A stretch of 64,000 nt of DNA from the NCBI RefSeq assembly GCF_004664715.2, contig NC_051083.1:103113063-103177062 (forward strand), read 5' to 3'. This document shows positions 28,324 to 39,437 of the stretch, piece after piece (positions within the stretch are counted from its first letter, which is position 1; the number at the start of each line of letters is the position of its first letter). The notes under the pieces are model-generated. The model was not told the DNA's origin. It ran no database searches and was given only the letters and a program-made list of their open reading frames with translations. A program made the position numbers and the translations under genes. Source of the DNA: Peromyscus leucopus (taxonomy: Eukaryota; Chordata; Mammalia; Rodentia; Cricetidae).

Positions 28324-29019
28324 TGTTTGCTACATCTAAACAATTGCTACATCATATGTTAGCTGTAATTCTGATCTTGTCCCCAAAGCTTGAGAAAATT
28401 TTGCTATCCATCACCCCCTCTCTGTCTGGTTCTAACCACTGCATTCTAGGTAGAATGGTCAATGATTAGGTCAACGTCAGGCCTTTTTGACTTTTGATAT
28501 TCCATAGGTCACCTGTGGCTTCCCTCACTCTCGCCAGATGAGGGAAGGTTTTGCCCTCATTTTAGGCAGGTAATTTTGTGTGTGTGGACACCTGCAAACA
28601 CATACACATGTTAGCCTTACCAATCAGCACTGCTACACTGCATATCCTAGCTGAATAATAGTCCTGTGCCTGTTTTCCAAACAGAAGCCAAGTGTCTTTC
28701 ATTTGCTCGCACAGGCTTCTACCTGCCTCGCTGCTTCCTGGAACCTCCTCTGGCTTCCTTCCACTGGGAGAAAGATACGGCAGCTGCTTGGGATAGCAAA
28801 CTGTCGTGAACAGTCTTAAGTTGAACATCTGCCTCTCATTTAGATTTCCCTGCCGACACCCACAGTTAACTAGTCCGTGGCTCCCTTGAGTTGAATCCGG
28901 GAAGGTTTTTCAGAGTTCCCCTTTCTCCTTTCCTACTCGTTCCTCTTTGTGTTTGTTTTATTTTATTGTTGTTTTGCCTTGGGGTTTGGGGGGTTTTGAC
29001 TTTTTGTTGTTTGTTCTTT
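28322..29019. other. Intergenic, no recognised repeat or gene
   Basis: Unique-looking sequence; T/G-rich just before the B1 remnant. Confidence 0.4.
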
Positions 29020-29140
29020 TGTTTGTTTGTTTTGAGAAAGGGTCTCACTGCATAGCCAATGCTGGCCTCAAATTCACAGCAATCCTCCTGCCTCAGGTTC
29101 CAAAGTACTGAGGTTATAGGCATGAGCAACCACACCCAGT
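29020..29140 (-). repeat. B1 remnant
   Basis: 'gagaaagggtctcactgcat … aaattcacagcaatcctcct … ggcatgagcaaccacaccca'. Confidence 0.7.
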
Positions 29141-29882
29141 TCATTTCTCTGTATAACAAGCACTTTCGAAGCAACTCAGCCTAAAGAACTTCGTTGGCAC
29201 ATGTGGACTACCAACCTTAGGGAGTGTGCGTAGGGTTGGGGTATACCCTCCCCTTCCCTTCATGGTGAAGCACTAGCTTCTGCCTCCCGTGAACATTGCT
29301 GAGCCACATTTTCCCCATCACTCAGTTCTTTCTTCTCTCCAGGAGCACTCCCATATCCCCATGCTACAGTCTACTACTCAGCTTCCACTAGCGAGCTGAA
29401 CCCAGCCCCACTACCATGAGCCAATTACACCTAACGGCATTTGAGCACGTCCCAAAGCTGCTGCAACTGGGACAGAGTGACAGGATTTGGGTATAGGTCT
29501 TGAGGTGGTTCTGCCTATAATGTCCCCTTTCAACCAAGACTTACAATTTCTCTAGGAGCAATACCTCTGGACCCTAGGTCCTCCTCCGACCTGCCCCATG
29601 CTCTGCGGGAAGCATTTCTTTCACTTGGCTTTGAGCAACTTAGGCCCCTAGTCTATTCTTACCCCTCCTGCTGTGATCATGACACATCCCTAGGACATCA
29701 GTTATGTCACCACCCGCTGGGCTACCAGGATGTGGCTGAGTGGGGGTGGGGTACCTTGCACTTCCTCTTTCCAGGAAGCCAACTGACTGTAAATTGCTCC
29801 ATCCTTCCCACTGACATCCTACTAGTTGATCTGGAGTGCTCACTTTCATGGTTTTTTCTCAGTAGTGATTGTTACTTTAGAT
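29141..29882. other. Intergenic, no recognised repeat or gene
   Basis: Unique-looking, C-rich sequence; no coding signal. Confidence 0.4.
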
Positions 29883-30100
29883 CAGTGGTTCTCAACCTGT
29901 GGATCGAGATGCCTTTGGCAGTCTAATTCACCTAAGACCACTGAAAAACACAGATATTTACACTAGGATTCATAGCAGTAGTAAAATTACAGTTATGAAA
30001 TAGCAATGAAAATAATTTTATGGTTGGGGGTGACCACAACATGAGGAGCTGTATTAGCTGTATTAAGTGGTCGGAGCACTGGGAAGGTTGAGAACCCCTG
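29883..30100. mobile_element. URR1-type hAT (Charlie) MITE
   Basis: Terminal inverted repeats cagtggttctcaacct and aggttgagaacccctg bound 218 bp containing 'aacacagatatttaca', 'aaaattacagttatgaaat' and 'ataattttatggttggggg'. This is the rodent URR1 consensus body, non-autonomous and non-coding. Confidence 0.9.
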
Positions 30101-30112
30101 ATCTACATCTTA

Positions 30113-30478
30113 GAACAGTGGTTTTTTTGGTTTTTTTTTGTTTTGTTTTTTTTTGGTTTTTCGAGACAGGGTTTCTCTGTGTAGCTTTGCGCCTTTCCTG
30201 GGACTCACTTGGTAGCCCAGGCTGGCCTCGAACTCACAGAGATCCGCCCGGCTCTGCCTCCCGAGTGCTGGGGTTAAAGGCGTGCACCACCAACGCCCAG
30301 CTAGAACTAGAGGTGATTTTACCGGCCACTAGACATTTGGCAATACTCAGAGACACTTTCTGTTGCCATAACTGGGCAGAGGAGTTGCTACCAACATCTC
30401 CACAGACGATGGCTGGGAATACTATTAAACATCTTACTATATATAACAGGCAGTCCCCCTCAACAACAACAAAAACTC
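30113..30478 (+). mobile_element. MER5A-type hAT element split by a B1
   Basis: 'cagtgg' at the left, then the B1, then 'gtgattttaccggccactag', 'acatttggcaatactcagag', 'gccataactgggcagaggag' and 'aacatcttactatatataac' follow MER5A order. It lies just downstream of the URR1 copy. Confidence 0.65.
30120..30303 (-). repeat. B1 SINE nested in MER5A
   Basis: T-rich tail, then 'tcgagacagggtttctctgt … gctttgcgcctttcctggga … gtgcaccaccaacgcccagc'. Close to consensus, so young. Confidence 0.95.
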
Positions 30479-30483
30479 TGACT

Positions 30484-30670
30484 TTGGCCTGGAGAGGCGG
30501 CACAGTGGTTTAAAGCACTGGCTGCTCTTCCAGGGGACAAGAGTTAAGTTTTCAGCATGCCCAACATGTGGCTCACAACTGTTTCACTCCAGCTCCGGAG
30601 GATCTGACACCTCTACTCACTGTGAACATACCCACCCACATCTGCACATAATAAATCTTTAAGATAATTG
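30484..30670 (+). repeat. B2 SINE
   Basis: 'ggcctggagaggcggcacag … agcactggctgctcttccag … ataataaatctttaagataa'. Confidence 0.85.
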
Positions 30671-30808
30671 ATGGTGTGAACAGCATAGAAGATGAGAAAC
30701 ACTGTCTAGGAAGGACTACCTGCTTCACTGGACTTTCGCAGGCCTGGATTCCTTTAAGGACTCCTGCTGGTCATTCACCAGTAAGTCAATGCAAGACCCA
30801 AGTTCCAT

Positions 30809-31120
30809 CCCCAGTACCACTTACAGCCAGTTGCAATGGTACACGCCTGTAATCTGAGCATTTGGGAATTAGAAGCAGTAGGATCCAAAATGCAAAGTCA
30901 TCCTGAGCTACAATGTGAGTTTGCAGCTACATAAGTCACTGTCTCCAAAAAAAGAAAAAAGAAAAAGGAAAAGAATATGAACAGGCAATTTTCAGGACAG
31001 TATAAATGTCCACTAAACTTATGAACAGATTTTCGACTTTATTATTGAAGGAAATAAAGAGAGAACTCAGCCATTAAAGGCTACAGCTCATGGGCAAACT
31101 TCAAGAAATGAAGAAATGTA
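30809..31120. repeat. Local duplication, copy A
   Basis: About 310 bp nearly identical to 32469-32772. It includes the body of a B4 SINE plus about 150 bp of non-SINE flank ('caggcaattttcaggacagt … ctcagccattaaaggctaca'). Confidence 0.9.
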
Positions 31121-31471
31121 ACATGCCCATGAATTGCTGTTTCTGCCTTTAGTTCCAATTATCTATCCCAACACATGCTTGCATATCACAAGCAGTAATG
31201 CTCAGCTTGACCTCTGTTCCTAGCTCAGCACTTGACTTTCAAGTTAACCAGACTTGGGGACCAGAGGCTGCTGAAGACTGGCTTCATGCTCTCTCTGGCT
31301 GTCCCTTCTGCCCTCCAGAAAAGTGAAGTCTTTCTCATGACTAGCAACCAGCATTGCACTAACTAGGCCAACCAACTCTACTCCTATGCCTTGTTGCCAC
31401 CTGAGAAGCAGTTTGGTTCTCTAATAAAAATACTAAAACAAAACTGGGCCTCTAAGATTATTAATTCTAAA

Positions 31472-31633
31472 CAAGGCATAGTGGTGGACACTCTTAATCC
31501 CAGCACTTGGGAGGCAGAGGCAGGTGAAGCTCTGAGTTTGAGGCCAGCCTGGTCTACAGAGTGAGTTCCAAGACAGCCAGGGCTACACAGAGAAATCCTG
31601 CCCCCACCCACACCCCCCAAAAAAACTAAAAGG
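31472..31633 (+). repeat. B1 SINE
   Basis: 'aaggcatagtggtggacact … gaggccagcctggtctacag … agggctacacagagaaatcc'. Confidence 0.9.
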
Positions 31634-31693
31634 AAAAAGAAAACCAAGATCATTAGTCCTAAACAAAACAAAACAAAACAAACAAAAAAAGTC

Positions 31694-31843
31694 TAGCTGG
31701 GCAATGGTGGCACATGCCTGTGTAGTCCCAGCACTCAGGAGGCACAGGCAGGCAGATAACTGACTTAGAAGCTAGCCTGGTCTACAGAGTGAGTTCCAGG
31801 GCAGCCAAGGCTACACATAGAAACCCTGTCTCAAAAAAAAAAT
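31694..31843 (+). repeat. B1 SINE
   Basis: 'agctgggcaatggtggcaca … gcctggtctacagagtgagt … aaaccctgtctcaaaaaaaa'. Confidence 0.9.
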
Positions 31844-32029
31844 TGAAAGAAAGAGCATAAAATCTGGAATCAAGGGATCTGTAAATCCTTTATAAGTCAG
31901 TCATAAAGATGAGATTTCTCTCCCAAACGTCTATCATTTCAAGATCATCCCAATAAAACTTCCAGACTAAAAATTTGAACTTGACAAAGTGATTTAAAGT
32001 TTATTAGAAAAAATATAAAAATGATGGCA

Positions 32030-32128
32030 GGTATGGTGGTGCACAACTTCATTCTACTCAAAAGGCTGAGCAAGAGGAAGCCAAGTTCTGGACCAGCCTG
32101 TGCTTCATAGCAAGACACTGTTCAAAAG
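32030..32128 (+). repeat. SINE remnant
   Basis: 'ggtatggtggtgcacaactt … gaccagcctgtgcttcatag … agacactgttcaaaa'. Confidence 0.6.
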
Positions 32129-32406
32129 AAGTTTTAATGAATTACTGGAAATGCTGAGTAAATAACATTGGAACAACTAGTTATGTATTTGCACAAAATT
32201 TGAGGATTGAATTGATCACACAGATTTTGACATTAAGAAAAAAAATCTTAGACAAACTATAGTAACAAGAGTCCTTACAAATCTATAAGATGACATTTCT
32301 CAATAAGAAGATAGGAAAGTATAGCTGGATACACAGTTTAGGTTTAGTTGCTTGCCTAGCATATGTGAGACCCTGGCTTCAACCCAAGGTAAAGAAAGTA
32401 AGTGCA

Positions 32407-32610
32407 GGCCAGGGATGTGGCTCAGTTGATAGGGTGCTTACCCAGTATCAGGAAGCCCAGAGTTTCTTCCCCAGTACCACTTACAGCCAGTTGCAATGGT
32501 ACACGCCTGTAATCTGAGCATTTGGGAATTAGAAGCAGTAGGATCCAAAATGCAAAGTCATCCTGAGCTACAATGTGAGTTTGCAGTTACATAAGTCACT
32601 GTCTCAAAAA
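32407..32610 (+). repeat. B4 SINE
   Basis: ID-like head 'gccagggatgtggctcagtt' joined to a 7SL-like body ending 'taagtcactgtctcaaaaaa'. From about 32469 it is part of duplication copy B. Confidence 0.75.
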
Positions 32611-32772
32611 AAAATATGAATAGGCAATTTTCAGGACAGTACGAATGTCCACTAAACTTATGAACAGATGTTCAACTTTATTATTGAAGAAATAAAGGGC
32701 TGTGGAGAGAGAGAGAACTCAGCCATTAAAGGCTACAGCTCATGGGTAAACTTCAAGAAATGAAGAAATGTA
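32469..32772. repeat. Local duplication, copy B
   Basis: Second copy of 30809-31120, offset about 1,660 bp in the same orientation, with only scattered base changes and a small G/A-rich insertion near 32698-32712. Confidence 0.9.
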
Positions 32773-33367
32773 ATTAAAACAATAGTGATCAGACGATGAG
32801 AGATCTTTATTACACTCTAAGAAAAACCAAAACAGAATAAACACCAAGTCACCTAATCTAAAAAGAGATGGGTACAACTTGCATCACCTCCCTTGGTTTC
32901 TGGCTTTTTTTTTCCTCTTTGCTTCTCACCACCCATAACTATTTCTCCCCACAGCAGGCGCCTCCTGGACTCCTTGCCATCTTGATAAAGATGGAGTAGG
33001 TCAGAATCTCACTAGACATGCCAAGAAAGGTTTTCACTCCCATTACAAACCTGTTCAAATTTGGTTGTTGGTGTCATTTCTTAGGTTGTTTTTTGGTTGG
33101 CTAGTGGGTTGCTTTTCTGTTCTGGTTTGAGAGACAGACCTTTCACCAAGATGACTAATACCAAGAATGAACTTGGCCAGGTGAAGACTCACCCCTGAGT
33201 CACAAAGGTTCCACATTTCTGTTGCCCCAAATAGAATAATATCTAAACAAAACTCAAGCACAGCAATCATAAGGGAGGACTCGAGCTGAGGCCGCAACAC
33301 ATTGGATTGGTGCAGACAGGTAAGTAAGGAGGGGGAAGAGAAGGGTGTGCAAAGAAATGATGTCGTT
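32773..33367. other. Intergenic, no recognised repeat or gene
   Basis: Unique-looking sequence up to the L1 insertion target site. Confidence 0.4.
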
Positions 33368-33383
33368 AAAAATGCACATAGTC

Positions 33384-33669
33384 TGATATGATAGTATACA
33401 TAAGTGACCCCAAAAACTCTACTAGGGAACTCCTACAGCTGATAAACTCCTTCAGAAAAGTGGCAGGATACACGATCAACTCAAAAAAATCAGTAGCCCT
33501 CCTATACACAAATGATAAAAGCACTGAGAAAGAAGTCAGAGAAACATCACCCTTTACAACAGCCACAAATAATATAAAATACCTTGGGATAACACTAACT
33601 AAACAAGTGAAGGACCTTTTTGATAAGAACTTTAAATCTCTAAAGAAAGAAATTGAAGAAGATATCAGA
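33384..33669 (+). mobile_element. Internal L1 ORF2 fragment with target-site duplication
   Basis: The open stretch reads …NSTRELLQLINSFRKVAGY, then TINSKKSVALLYTNDKS and …NNIKYLGITLTKQVKDL. This is L1 ORF2 sequence downstream of the reverse-transcriptase core. Exact 16-bp copies of aaaaatgcacatagtc lie at 33368-33383 and 33670-33685. The first is preceded by 'gtt', giving a TT|AAAA L1-endonuclease site. The piece lacks both L1 5' sequence and L1 3'UTR. It is not a functional gene. Confidence 0.9.
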
Positions 33670-33685
33670 AAAAATGCACATAGTC

Positions 33686-34295
33686 CTTGACCCTGTTCTA
33701 AGTTTGAAGAAAGTATCTGATTCAGTGTTCAGTATAACTTTGAAGGTATTTTATTAATCATTTCTTTGTTAGTAGTGGATAATCTAAGAGATAGTGAAAC
33801 TAGCAAACTTGTTTGTGATTAATTACTAAGTGGCAGAGCTGGGATCTAATCCAGACAAGCTGATGGGACATTTTCCACTCAGGTTCCTTGAGAGAGGAAT
33901 CAAAGAGAAAAGAGAGAGATGAGAGAACAAAGAGAAGGAAGGTGGAGGAGACACTGGGAGGCAGTTGTCGGAGGACGCCTAGTCTCCTCGGCAGTTCTAA
34001 CCCAAGGCCTTGTAGTGCTCCACCTTGGTTTCTGTTACCAAAGCCTCCTGAAATGATCCAGTCAGAGGGGTTCAATCTAGGGAAATAATGTTCCATACTG
34101 AAACACTGTTTTCATACCAGGACAAACGGTTTTTTTTCAGAAGGAATCCACTTGTGCTGGCTTTGGGTCCTTTTTCCTCCTGTTTGCCTAAGCAGAACCT
34201 AGACAACAACTAATCAAATGGTCCCCCTATGCCCTTCCCCCCAGCATTTAGCTGACATTTAAACAAGAAAGGATAAAATTGCAGCTTTGTTATTT
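33686..34295. other. Intergenic, no recognised repeat or gene
   Basis: Contains a purine-rich stretch at about 33,893-33,950; no protein match. Confidence 0.4.
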
Positions 34296-34412
34296 GTTGG
34301 CTCTTTGAGACAGAATCTCTTTGTAGCCCAGGATGGCCTAGAATTATGTGTAAACCAGACTGGTCTCCACCTTCTGAGTGCTGGGATTGCATGTGGCAAA
34401 CCACATAGCTAA
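34296..34412 (-). repeat. B1 remnant
   Basis: 'gagacagaatctctttgtag … ccaccttctgagtgctggga'. Confidence 0.7.
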
Positions 34413-34502
34413 ACTGCAGATTTTGAGCTGTAAGAAACCATTACATCTTAGTAAACTGAAGATACATTCAGTTTCCTAATCCATTCTGTTTGTTTATTCC
34501 CA

Positions 34503-34578
34503 CAGTGTTGACAAGGGAACCCAGGCCTATACATGCTAGGTAAATGTTCTACCCCTGAAGCTATGCTCCCAGACCCTT
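34503..34578 (-). repeat. ID/B4-type SINE head
   Basis: 'gacaagggaacccaggccta … atgttctacccctgaagcta' is an inverted tRNA-derived head. Confidence 0.5.
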
Positions 34579-34624
34579 ACACAAAAATTTTCAATGCCAA
34601 TACTATTATTACCCATAATGCCTA

Positions 34625-35205
34625 TTCTACTTTTCCTTCTGTTGCTGTGACAAAACACTCACCAAAAGCAACTAAGGAGAGAAAAGGGATTATATGACTA
34701 CACTTACAGATGACAGTTCATCATTGAGAGAAGTCAGGGCAGGAACTCGGGTAGGACCTTGAAGCAGAAACCATGGAGAAATGATGCTTGCTGGGTCACA
34801 CGCAGGCTAATGCTTATCTAGGCTTTTATCCAGCCCAGGACCACCTGCCCAGGAATGGTGTGACCCACGTTGGGCCGGGCTTTCTCTATCAATTAACAAT
34901 CAAGTAAATCACCTACAGACATGCCCACAGGTCAATCTTAGCGATCCAGTTTTTCTTTGCTTGCTGTTTTTGTTTTATTTTTCTTGTTTTTTTGAGACAG
35001 GGTTTCCCTGTGTAGCCTTGGCTGTCATGGAACTCACTCTGTAGACCAAGCTGGCCTTGAACTCACAGAGATCTGCCTGCCTCTGCCTCCCAAGTGCTGG
35101 GATCAAAGGCATGAGCCACCACTGCCTGGCTTGTATAGTTTTTCAATTGAGATTTTTCCCCCCTCTTTTCAAATGATTCTGGGATGTGTCAAGAAATGCA
35201 TTAAC
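34625..35205 (-). mobile_element. MT-type MaLR LTR, split by a B1
   Basis: 'ccttctgttgctgtgacaaa … gaagtcagggcaggaactcg … aggaccacctgcccaggaat', then the B1, then 'tttcaattgagatttttccc … aaatgattctgggatgtgtc'. Confidence 0.65.
34980..35130 (-). repeat. B1 SINE nested in MT LTR
   Basis: 'tgagacagggtttccctgtg … actctgtagaccaagctggc … tgagccaccactgcctggc'. Confidence 0.9.
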
Positions 35206-35437
35206 CTATGGTCACTGTCAGGAAGATTAGCAGGCTCCATTCTTCCTGTCTAGCTGCAACGTTGTGCCATTTGACTAATACTCTGCCTCTCCCAACATAA
35301 TTTACGTAACTAATAAAAGCCAATTTAGATTCACTCCAGAGTCTAGCAGGGCTCTCCTTTCCTTTTGTCCAACCCCTTAAATAAATTCTTAAGAGCCCTC
35401 TACTCTTCATCCGCTGTGTATGTCAAACCTAGGATTT

Positions 35438-35800
35438 ATATTAGTTCTTTTTCTCATTGCCAGGACTAAACACCTGAGGAGAGGCGAGCTAAGGGAGGAT
35501 AGGTTTATTTTTGGCTAACAGTTGGAGACTGCAGCTCTCTGTTATGGCAACAGCAGGGTGAGGCAGCTGGTCACATTGTGTCCTCAGAAGCTGAAAGAAG
35601 CAAATGCCAGTGATCAGCTCACTTTTTCCTTTTTCCCTTTTTATTAAGTCTAAGACTGCAGCCAATGCAGAGGTACCACCCTCATTTAGGGTGAGTCTTC
35701 CACCCTCCGTTAAACCTCTCTGGAAATCCCCATGGAGACACTCCCGGAGCTGTCTCCTAGGTGATTCCAAATCCAGTTAAGTTGACCACCAAGATTAATC
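35438..35800 (-). mobile_element. MaLR-like LTR, old
   Basis: 'ttagttctttttctcattgc', 'gataggtttatttttggcta' and a terminal 'gttgaccaccaagatt' follow the layout of reversed MaLR LTRs but are diverged. Confidence 0.45.
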
Positions 35801-36079
35801 ATCATGGAATTCTGTAGACATCAAACTTTTATTACTAAATCAAAAATCAAAGCCTAAGATATAAGTGGACCCTTTATGCAGTTAGTAGGAAGATACTCTG
35901 GACGTTTATAAACTTATTTCTGGAGAAGGGGAAGAGTGTTAATATATACTTCCTCAGTCTCCAGCTAGGGCCAATCTCATGAGCCCCAAAACCACATACC
36001 CAACTGTTTACTGAGTTGTTCTCTCCAGGTGACCCATGGACACTTGTCAATATCATGCCCTCACAATCTTCCTCTTCTT

Positions 36080-37060
36080 CCCTTTTTCAAATGGTATTTT
36101 TATTTATTCCCTGAAATTTTCATATATCTATAGAATTATTTTGATCATATCCATCATTACCTCCTTCCAACTCTCCCCAGTGTCCCCTCCATCTTCTACC
36201 CAACCTCATGTCCTCCACTTTTTTGTTGTTATTGCTAACCCCCAAGTCAAATTAGCACTGTCCATATGTGCATGGGTGAAGAGCCATCCATTAAGGTCTG
36301 AGCAACCTACTAGCAGCCATGTCCCCAAAGGTGAATAACTCAACAGCATCTCTGCCAAGAGTGAGACATTGCCCCTCCCACTCCCCTTGGAATCTTCACT
36401 GGCTTTATATTGTGCAGGTAATCATAGTTGCTGTGAGTTGAGGTATGCAACAACCATGTCCAGTCTAGAAATAAGTATTTCACAGCTCTCCCACTCATCT
36501 GCCAGTTCTTACATTCTTTCTGCCCACTCTTCCAAGATGTTCCCTGAACCTTGGATTGGGGGAGGGTAGTACAGATGATTAATCCACAGCTGTGTACTCC
36601 AAGTTCTTCACACTTTGCACTTTGATCAGTTATCAGTCTCTGCATTAATTGTTACCCATTTCAAAAAGAGGCTTCTCTCACCAAAACTGGGAGCAACATA
36701 AGTCTATAGCTATAAACATAAATATTTAAAAAGCAGTTTGACAGAAAGACCATTTAGCAAAACAACAACAATAGTAGGTTCTTCCTAGAGCCTATGATCT
36801 CCCAAGTCATGAACTTTCGACCAGATTTACAATGTCAGGCATGAAAGTCCCTCTTATGGAGCAGGCCTCATATTCAATCAGAAAGCAGCTGGTTTTCCCA
36901 ATAACTGTCACAGTGGCGGCATCTTACCAGGCGGGTCATTCAGGACAGTAGCATTCAAAGTCCAGCACTGGGTGAGATCATTGCTAACTTGTAGGAATGA
37001 ATAACTTGTAGGAATGCATCCCATGCCTGGCACTGAGTTTTTCATTTAATGACCAATGAC
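36080..37060. repeat. Rodent L1-related repeat (family uncertain)
   Basis: 'tctgccagttcttacattct', 'ttccaagatgttccctgaac', 'attaattgttacccattt' and 'aagaggcttctctcacc' belong to a sequence I recall as very frequent in rodent genomes and related to old L1. I cannot confirm the exact family or orientation. Confidence 0.4.
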
Positions 37061-37396
37061 TTCTGGGAGCCTTGTTGACTGCCCAGTGTATTTCCATTCA
37101 AACTCCTCTTTCATAGATGATATAGGTACAGATAGATAGATAGATATTTTAGCTTATAAGCTAGTGGATTTCCATGAAGCTTCTTCGTATATCCTTAGTT
37201 TTGCTTAGCTCACCCCTACCCACTGCTCTATTCTACCTCTCTCTCGCCAGCCTCACTTATGCACTTAATTTTCTTCCTTTTGCACACGCTCTTCCTCCTG
37301 TGCTCTCCATCTCAATGGTCACACTGACTTCTATCCAGCTCTGCAGGTTATAAACCTACAAGTGCTCTAGAATAGCAGTCAGTGTACTTTCTTCCT

Positions 37397-37860
37397 AAAG
37401 GGTCTGCTAGGGTTTGAACACAGTTTGTATTCCTGCATAAGTTTATGTGTTGGGAACTTAGTCACCAAAGCGATGAAATTGGGAGGTAGTGTGGGCCTTC
37501 AAGAGATGGAGTCCAGAGGGAGGTCATTAGGTCATTGGGGCATGAAGTAGTTCTCTGGTCATCCCTCTGTAGTTTTCAGGAGAGGTCCATTATAAAATGA
37601 ATAAGTCTAGTCCTCCTGTTTCCTCAGCTTTCTGACTAAATGAAAATCTGGCTCTTTTCCAAATGGGTTTCCACCATTGCTATCTGTGCCATGAGGTGGT
37701 CAGCGTCAGTGGGTAGCCCTAAACTACAGAGCCGGGTCCATACTCTTTAGACTTTGGACCTGCAGAATTGTGCACCAAGTAAACCTCTTCTTCATAAGTA
37801 GACCATATTAGGTATTGCATTTATAGTAGCAAAAACCTCATACAAGGCCAAATATAGAAG
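37397..37860 (+). mobile_element. MST/MLT-like MaLR LTR
   Basis: 'ctgctagggtttgaacacag', 'gggaggtagtgtgggccttc', 'aggtcattaggtcattgggg', 'gacctgcagaattgtgcacc' and 'aagtaaacctcttcttcata' follow the order of a MaLR LTR. Confidence 0.65.
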
Positions 37861-37989
37861 TACAGTGATCCCTCAGTAGCCATACAAAATGGGTTCTAGA
37901 ACATCCTACAGGTATCTGTGGAAACTCAATGTCCTTAAAGAAAATGATGTACTATTTGCATGTAACTTACACATGCCCTCATATCTTTC

Positions 37990-38218
37990 TTCAATTATTT
38001 ATTTATTTATTTTATGAGTGTTTTGTCTGCATATATGTCTGTGCATGTGTATGCCATGTGTGTGCCTGGTGCCCACAGACATTATCAGAGGGTGTCAGAT
38101 CTCCTAGAGCTGGAGTTACACATGGTTGTTAGCTACCATGTGAGTGCTAGAAACCGAACTCCAGGTCTTCTACAAGAACAACAAGTGCTCTTAACCACTG
38201 AGCAGTGTCTTCAGCCCC
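37990..38218 (-). repeat. B2 SINE
   Basis: 'tttattttatgagtgttttg … cctagagctggagttacaca … gtgctcttaaccactgagca'. Confidence 0.85.
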
Positions 38219-38373
38219 ATATATATTTTAAATCATCTCTAAAGTACTTAATGAAAAGCTATGTAAATAGTTACTTTACTGAATTGTTTAGGGAATAATG
38301 AGAAAAATCTGTCACAAATATTCAGTTCTGCTATGGCAAAATGAGAGCTGCCATCAACAATGTGTGACAAATG

Positions 38374-38540
38374 GCCGGGCGGTGGTGGCGCACACCTTTA
38401 ATCCTGACACTCGGGAGGCACAGGCAGGAGGATCTCTGTGAATTCAAGGCCAGCCTGGGCTACAGAGTAAGTTCCAGGAAAGGCACAAAGCTACACAGAG
38501 AAACCCTGTATCAACAAACAAACAAACAAAAAAACCAAAC
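38374..38540 (+). repeat. B1 SINE
   Basis: 'gccgggcggtggtggcgcac … aggcacaaagctacacagag' with an (AAAC)n tail. Close to consensus. Confidence 0.95.
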
Positions 38541-38595
38541 AAGCAATCTTTAACGAAGGGATGGGGCTGTGCTCCAATAAATGGCAATGTGAGGG

Positions 38596-38726
38596 GGAGT
38601 CATGGAGTATTCCCGTAATCCCAGTATTTGGGATACAGAAGCAAGATGATCAAGAGTTGAGGGACATGCTTGGCTATGTATTGTATTTGAGGCCAGCCTG
38701 GGCTACATAATAAGGCTCTCTTTCAA
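38596..38726 (+). repeat. B4-like SINE remnant
   Basis: 'cccgtaatcccagtatttgg … tgaggccagcctgggctaca'. Confidence 0.65.
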
Positions 38727-39159
38727 ATAAATAGGGATGGACTTTCCTTCTATCTAGCCATGCAAGCCCTGTGCAGCATACTCCCTGCGAGGGTGTTATG
38801 CTTATCTCCCTCTTCACCCACATTCACATGGTTTTAAAACATGTCTGTTCATTGTGCTTTCTGACACGGACAAGCTAAGCAAAGATACGGACTGCAAGGA
38901 AAGGTCCTTTACACAGTGCATGGCCTTCCCAGGTTTTCCTCTCACTTCTGTTTGTTGGATTTGTGAGATACAGTCTGGCTATGTTGCTTCAGGCTATGGT
39001 TTAGGACTGTAAGCAGCACAATACCTCACCAAAGCAGTCTAAAGAAGCGAGAGTTTACATTGCTTCTCAGTGTGCAGGTACAGTCCTCTCTAGGGGGAAA
39101 TACCAAAGGAGCTCAGGACATTGTGTCCATAGTCAGGAAGCAGACAGCCTCTGGGTCGC

Positions 39160-39290
39160 CTCTTCCCTTTTTCTTCTCTTCCTCTTCCTCCTCCTCTTTC
39201 TTCTCCTCTTCCCCCTCCTCCTTCTGCTCTTCCTCCTCCTCTTCTCTTCCTCCTCTTCCTCTTTCTCCTTCTCCTCCTCCTTCTTCTTGT
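39160..39290. repeat. Polypyrimidine (CTT/CCT)n tract
   Basis: About 125 bp of almost uninterrupted C and T on the + strand. Confidence 0.95.
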
Positions 39291-39437
39291 GTTTTATTTT
39301 TGAGACAAGGTTTTACTAAGTTGCCCAGGGTGGCCTTAAAGTCATTCTCTAGGTCACTGTAGTCTTCAACTTTGGATCCTCCTGTCTCTGCCTTCCAAGT
39401 AGCTAGGGTTACCGGTCTGTGCAGCCAGGCCCAGCTC
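39291..39437 (-). repeat. Old B1/PB1-type SINE
   Basis: 'gagacaaggttttactaagt … ctcctgtctctgccttccaa'. The polypyrimidine tract is probably its modified tail. Confidence 0.7.

Noticed and set aside
33388..33690. 100-codon open frame as a gene
   Set aside because: It is an L1 ORF2 fragment flanked by target-site duplications.
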